The position numbers and the translations under genes were made by a program. Shown here in pieces: positions 59,745 through 64,000 of a stretch of DNA of 64,000 bases (position 1 is the first letter of the stretch; the number at the start of each line of letters is the position of its first letter). The notes beneath the pieces were generated by a model, which saw only the letters and a list, made by a program, of their open reading frames with translations, did not search any database and had not been told where the DNA came from. This DNA is from Chloracidobacterium sp. Its GTDB lineage: Bacteria > Acidobacteriota > Blastocatellia > Pyrinomonadales > Pyrinomonadaceae. The stretch lies in assembly GCA_016715795.1 (NCBI GenBank), contig JADJXP010000001.1:310001-374000 (forward strand), given 5' to 3'.

Positions 59745-61637
59745 TTACTTAGTTGCGACCTCCTGTGGGTCATCCGGTCGCGGCTCCCGTTTGGTAAGGT
59801 ACGATTGATACATGGCCCGCACGGCCGGCGCGGCATGTGAACCACCAAAACCGACGTTCTCGATCAGCGCGATCACTGCGATCTCGGGTTTGTATGCCGG
59901 TGCAAACGATACGAACCAGGCATGGTCCTTCTTTGCTCCAACGTCTTTGCCCAATTCTGCGACCTGTGCCGTTCCGGTCTTGCCCGCGATGTCAAAGCCC
60001 GGAATTCGTATCGAGCCGGCGGTACCGCCGCCGTTTACCACACCCCACATTCCCTTGACCATCACCTCTTCTTGTTCGGGCGTCATTGCGATGAGCTTTG
60101 GCTGCGTGTGAGTGTAGCCAAAGCCCGGCCGCTCAGGGAAAAAATTTGCGTCGCCCGGCTCGCCGACCGCACCGATCGTCTTGAACTCTTTCAAAAAGTG
60201 GGGCACATACATATTGCCGTGCATGCCGACGCTTGAAACGGCCCGGAGCATCGAGATCGGCGTTACGACAACTGTGTCCTGACCGATCCCCGCGTAAACT
60301 GTCCGGATATCACTCCACTTACCCTCATTTCGCTCAACCCAACTTCGCCACGATTTTGGCGTCTGACTTACCTTCTCGTTGGGCAGATCGATGCCGGTAC
60401 GCCGGTCGTACTCAAAGTCCTCGATCATCTGCGACAGGCCGTCGATACCCATCTTGAGCGCAAGACGATAATAATAGCCGTCACAAGATTTTGTGATCGC
60501 AAAACTCAGCGGCGGCGAACCGTGGCTGCCCATACACCGAGTAAATTTGTTTCCGATCCTAATACCGCCGCCGCAGGCTACATTGGAATGAGCGACAGTG
60601 ATCACGCCCTGCCTTAGAGCTCCGACCGATTCCGGGATCTTCCAGGTCGAACCCGGCGGATACCGTCCCTGAATTGCCCGGTTGTAAAGTGGGCGTTTCT
60701 CGTCCTGCCAATAGGCCGCGATCTGACGCCGCCCTTCCGGTGTTGAGCTGCCACGAACAAAAATGTTGGGGTCAAACGACGGCGCCGATGCCATCGCAAA
60801 GATCTGCCCGTTGTTAGGGTCCATCGAGATGATCGTGCCGCGCTTCGTCGCAGATTCGGCCAACTGCTTCTCAGCCTCCATCTGCAGATCGAGGTCGATC
60901 GTCGTTACGAGGTCCTGTCCCGCCTGCGGCCGCACGACCTCAAGCTCGCTTTGAACGCGTCCACGACTGTCGACCAGCACCTTCCTATACCCATCACGGC
61001 CGCGAAGATACTCATCATAATACTGCTCGAGTCCGCCCTTCCCGATAATGTCACCTGGTCGAAATCCGCGGTCCTTATAAACGGGGTCTTCTAACTGCTT
61101 TGGACTGATCTCGCCTACATATCCGAGTACGTGCGCGAGCGTCGTTCCCAGCGGATAAAACCGCTGTGGCTGCAACTCAACACGCAGCTCAGGGAATTCG
61201 AGTGAATGAGATTCGACCCACGCAATATCACGCATGTCGATGTTCTCTTTGAGCACCATCGCCTCGAACTCATTCTGTTGCTTTATCAGGTTGAGCCTTT
61301 CAACAACGAAGCCGCGATCAAGCTTGAGTCCATTCGCGTATTCATCAACCCGTTCGCTGACGTTGATCGATTTCAAGGGCTCGTTCGAGAGAACAACATT
61401 GTAGGTCGGCCGCGAATCTACCAGCAGCCGCCCGTTGCGGTCAAAGATCGCCCCGCGCGGGGCGGGTATCGGTATCAGGCGAACACGCTGACTCTCAGCA
61501 CGGTCGCTGAAGTAGGCGCCCCGCATTATCTGCAGGTAATAGAGCCGGACTCCCAGAATGCCAAGCAGCACAAAAGCCAATACCTGTATCGTGGCTACGC
61601 GCGCGGCGAGGTTCTGGACGTGATCGCCTATCTTCAT
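59745..61637 (-). CDS. mrdA: Penicillin-binding protein 2
   Basis: 630 residues. One membrane anchor (ATIQVLAFVLLGILGVRLYY), a dimerisation/pedestal region with the PAPRGAIFDRNGRLLVDSRP box, then the transpeptidase: RYPPGSTWKIPES (SxxK, about residue 330), SFAITKSCDGYYYR (SxN/D) and GKTGTAQVAE (about 550). Transpeptidase of the elongasome, partner of RodA. Confidence 0.93.
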   Translation of the reverse strand: MKIGDHVQNLAARVATIQVLAFVLLGILGVRLYYLQIMRGAYFSDRAESQRVRLIPIPAPRGAIFDRNGRLLVDSRPTYNVVLSNEPLKSINVSERVDEYANGLKLDRGFVVERLNLIKQQNEFEAMVLKENIDMRDIAWVESHSLEFPELRVELQPQRFYPLGTTLAHVLGYVGEISPKQLEDPVYKDRGFRPGDIIGKGGLEQYYDEYLRGRDGYRKVLVDSRGRVQSELEVVRPQAGQDLVTTIDLDLQMEAEKQLAESATKRGTIISMDPNNGQIFAMASAPSFDPNIFVRGSSTPEGRRQIAAYWQDEKRPLYNRAIQGRYPPGSTWKIPESVGALRQGVITVAHSNVACGGGIRIGNKFTRCMGSHGSPPLSFAITKSCDGYYYRLALKMGIDGLSQMIEDFEYDRRTGIDLPNEKVSQTPKSWRSWVERNEGKWSDIRTVYAGIGQDTVVVTPISMLRAVSSVGMHGNMYVPHFLKEFKTIGAVGEPGDANFFPERPGFGYTHTQPKLIAMTPEQEEVMVKGMWGVVNGGGTAGSIRIPGFDIAGKTGTAQVAELGKDVGAKKDHAWFVSFAPAYKPEIAVIALIENVGFGGSHAAPAVRAMYQSYLTKREPRPDDPQEVATK

Positions 61638-61638
61638 T

Positions 61639-62187
61639 CTATTTGCCCAGCCGGATGGGGTTTCGCCTGCGTGTCTGCCGCCGGGCTCCGAATACGTCGC
61701 GCCGTTTACGTCGCGTGCCCTTTTCGCCCGATAGGCTCTGCAACATCAGATAAATGACTGTTCCGACGGTCGTCGTTCCTATCAGCGAATAGGCTCCCGT
61801 GACCAACACATCACCCGCAGGCGCCTGTCCGAACAGGCGATGGAGTCCGTAATAGACCGAATCATCCAGCAAACACGCACCTGCTATGATGGGGATCCTG
61901 AGCAGAATGTTGTCCAGATACACCCTGCGGGCGATTTCAGAAACGGCGTAGGCGACGAGTGTCTTTGAGAACCCGTTCGCACCGAGCAAGCCGCCGCTCA
62001 ACGCATCGACCGCGATACCCGCTAATGTTCCAAAGATGATCGCGCGGATAGAGTTTCTCTGAAGAGCTGCGTAAACAACAACGATCAGCGGCAGGTCGAC
62101 ATAAGCCAACGGCTCCGCCACATTGCGCAGCGTCCACTGCAGCACAACGGCGATTATCAGTGCGATGGTCAGTCTTACGCCTTCCAC
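61639..62187 (-). CDS. mreD: Rod-shape-determining membrane protein MreD
   Basis: 182 residues with five or six hydrophobic segments (LTIALIIAVVLQWTLR, AIIFGTLAGIAVDALSGG, LIGTTTVGTVIYLML) and a basic tail. The sequence is weakly conserved as usual for MreD; its place between mreC and mrdA makes the assignment firm. Confidence 0.88.
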   Translation of the reverse strand: MEGVRLTIALIIAVVLQWTLRNVAEPLAYVDLPLIVVVYAALQRNSIRAIIFGTLAGIAVDALSGGLLGANGFSKTLVAYAVSEIARRVYLDNILLRIPIIAGACLLDDSVYYGLHRLFGQAPAGDVLVTGAYSLIGTTTVGTVIYLMLQSLSGEKGTRRKRRDVFGARRQTRRRNPIRLGK

Positions 62188-62206
62188 TTACTCACTCAGT
62201 TCCAGA

Positions 62207-63103
62207 TCAGTCTTTTGGCCGTACCGAATTAGGCAGCTTTTGGTCATAGTCCGCATTGGCCTGCGGTTCATACAGGAGAATCCCGACTTCCTGCATCGAG
62301 CTCAAACGGGCCGCCGGTCGGATCTGGATTACATGCGGCGTCGTAGCCGAACCGGTCACGATATTGACGATCTCGCCGATCTTTAATCCCGCCGGGAATA
62401 TCCCGTCCTGGCCGCTTGTAAACACTGTCTGACCGACCCGCACATCGATATTTCCCGGGACGTATTTCATCTCGAGGAGCTCCTTCTTGCTCGTGCCGGC
62501 GACGACGCCGAGGGCGTTTGATTCACCGATCTGGCCGACAACTGCCCCAACGCCTGATTTGTCACGGGTTATCAGATCTATCTGCGCCGTCAGCGGGCTG
62601 ACGGCCGTCACGCGGCCGACCAGGCCGCCGTCCGTCACGACCGGCATGTTCAGAGTAACGCCGTCGAGGCTGCCACGATTCACTATTGACGCGTCAAACC
62701 AGACAGAAGGGTCACGTCCGATGATACGTGCAGTAAGCACGCGATACCGACTTTGCTCCTTTAGTTCGAGCATCGAACGCAGCCGAGTGTTCTCACTCGC
62801 GAGCTCTTCCTTTTGTTTTAGCTCGACCTCGAGTTCCTGGACACGCTGTTTTAGCAGACTATTCTCGTCCTGTGCGGAGCGGAGATTTGAGATGGAGGTG
62901 AAATAGTTGGCAATTCCCGAGGTGATGGTTGTGACCGGCGACTGGACAAAATCGGCTACCGTCTGCGTCCATGATCTGATGACACGTTGCCCGGTCGTAA
63001 TCTCTCTGGCGTCAAACGCCATCAGCACGAAGTTGATCAACAAGAATGCGATCATCAACCACGGCGCCAGCCGCCATACTTCGGTTTGACTACGCTCTAC
63101 CAT
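62207..63103 (-). CDS. mreC: Rod-shape-determining protein MreC
   Basis: 298 residues. One membrane segment (LAPWLMIAFLLINFVLMAF), a coiled coil (about 75-115, SLLKQRVQELEVELKQKEEL), then the MreC beta domains (VLTARIIGRDPSVWFDASIV, NRGSLDGVTLNMPVVTDGGL, LVGRVTAVSPLTAQIDLIT). It links MreB to PBP2 and RodA in the periplasm. Confidence 0.93.
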   Translation of the reverse strand: MVERSQTEVWRLAPWLMIAFLLINFVLMAFDAREITTGQRVIRSWTQTVADFVQSPVTTITSGIANYFTSISNLRSAQDENSLLKQRVQELEVELKQKEELASENTRLRSMLELKEQSRYRVLTARIIGRDPSVWFDASIVNRGSLDGVTLNMPVVTDGGLVGRVTAVSPLTAQIDLITRDKSGVGAVVGQIGESNALGVVAGTSKKELLEMKYVPGNIDVRVGQTVFTSGQDGIFPAGLKIGEIVNIVTGSATTPHVIQIRPAARLSSMQEVGILLYEPQANADYDQKLPNSVRPKD

Positions 63104-63120
63104 TTAACACGGGTTCGTGG

Positions 63121-64000
<880 letters not shown>

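Overview
The window reads like soil-type Acidobacteriota, most likely class Blastocatellia (Pyrinomonadaceae-like). This is inferred from gene content, not from a marker phylogeny: an acidobacterial-type VWFA protein, a TIGR03960-type B12-binding radical SAM protein, bacillithiol gene bshB1, very large secreted proteins with Pro/Thr linkers, Rhs genes, and moderately high GC. No rRNA, tRNA or CRISPR array was seen.

Layout. 1-5464: the 3' end of a giant secreted adhesin-like gene (delta-60, LamG, C-type lectin and FG-GAP domains), convergent with a LecA-like lectin gene. 6402-7775: a complete ISNCY/IS1202-like insertion sequence with exact ends, a 17-bp target duplication and a frameshifted transposase. 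7796-9783: two oligopeptide-type ABC permeases without their ATPases. 9942-15569: a giant secreted zincin metalloprotease with P-domains, kelch repeats and a Calx-beta domain. 15844-23800: a VWFA protein, the radical SAM protein, a glmM-aroB operon, a lytic transglycosylase and a transposase remnant. 24076-25128: an IS110-family element.

25217-43332 is the main feature: a polymorphic-toxin array on the minus strand. An FG-GAP membrane protein and a long exported Rhs gene (frameshifted near 40200) carry an HNH-nuclease tip followed by a DUF4265-type immunity gene. Four further Rhs core fragments follow. Each has no signal peptide, ends in a different C-terminal domain with an HExxH zinc-protease motif, and is followed within 21 nt or less by a different small gene. 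A conserved element of about 90 bp stands before each fragment. All four genes that follow HExxH tips encode exported proteins, whereas the DUF4265 protein paired with the nuclease tip has no signal peptide. That pattern fits envelope-acting proteases and a cytosol-acting nuclease.

44072-49325 is a plus-strand run of mostly exported proteins (VanX-like dipeptidase, YceI, DinB, flavoprotein) ending at a strong terminator. 49506-56009 holds bshB1 with a J-domain-like partner, an MBL hydrolase, lipB with a coupled lipoprotein, and an esterase. 56038-64000 is the cell-elongation operon mreB-mreC-mreD-mrdA-rodA-PBP1A, read leftward, with mreB cut by the window edge.
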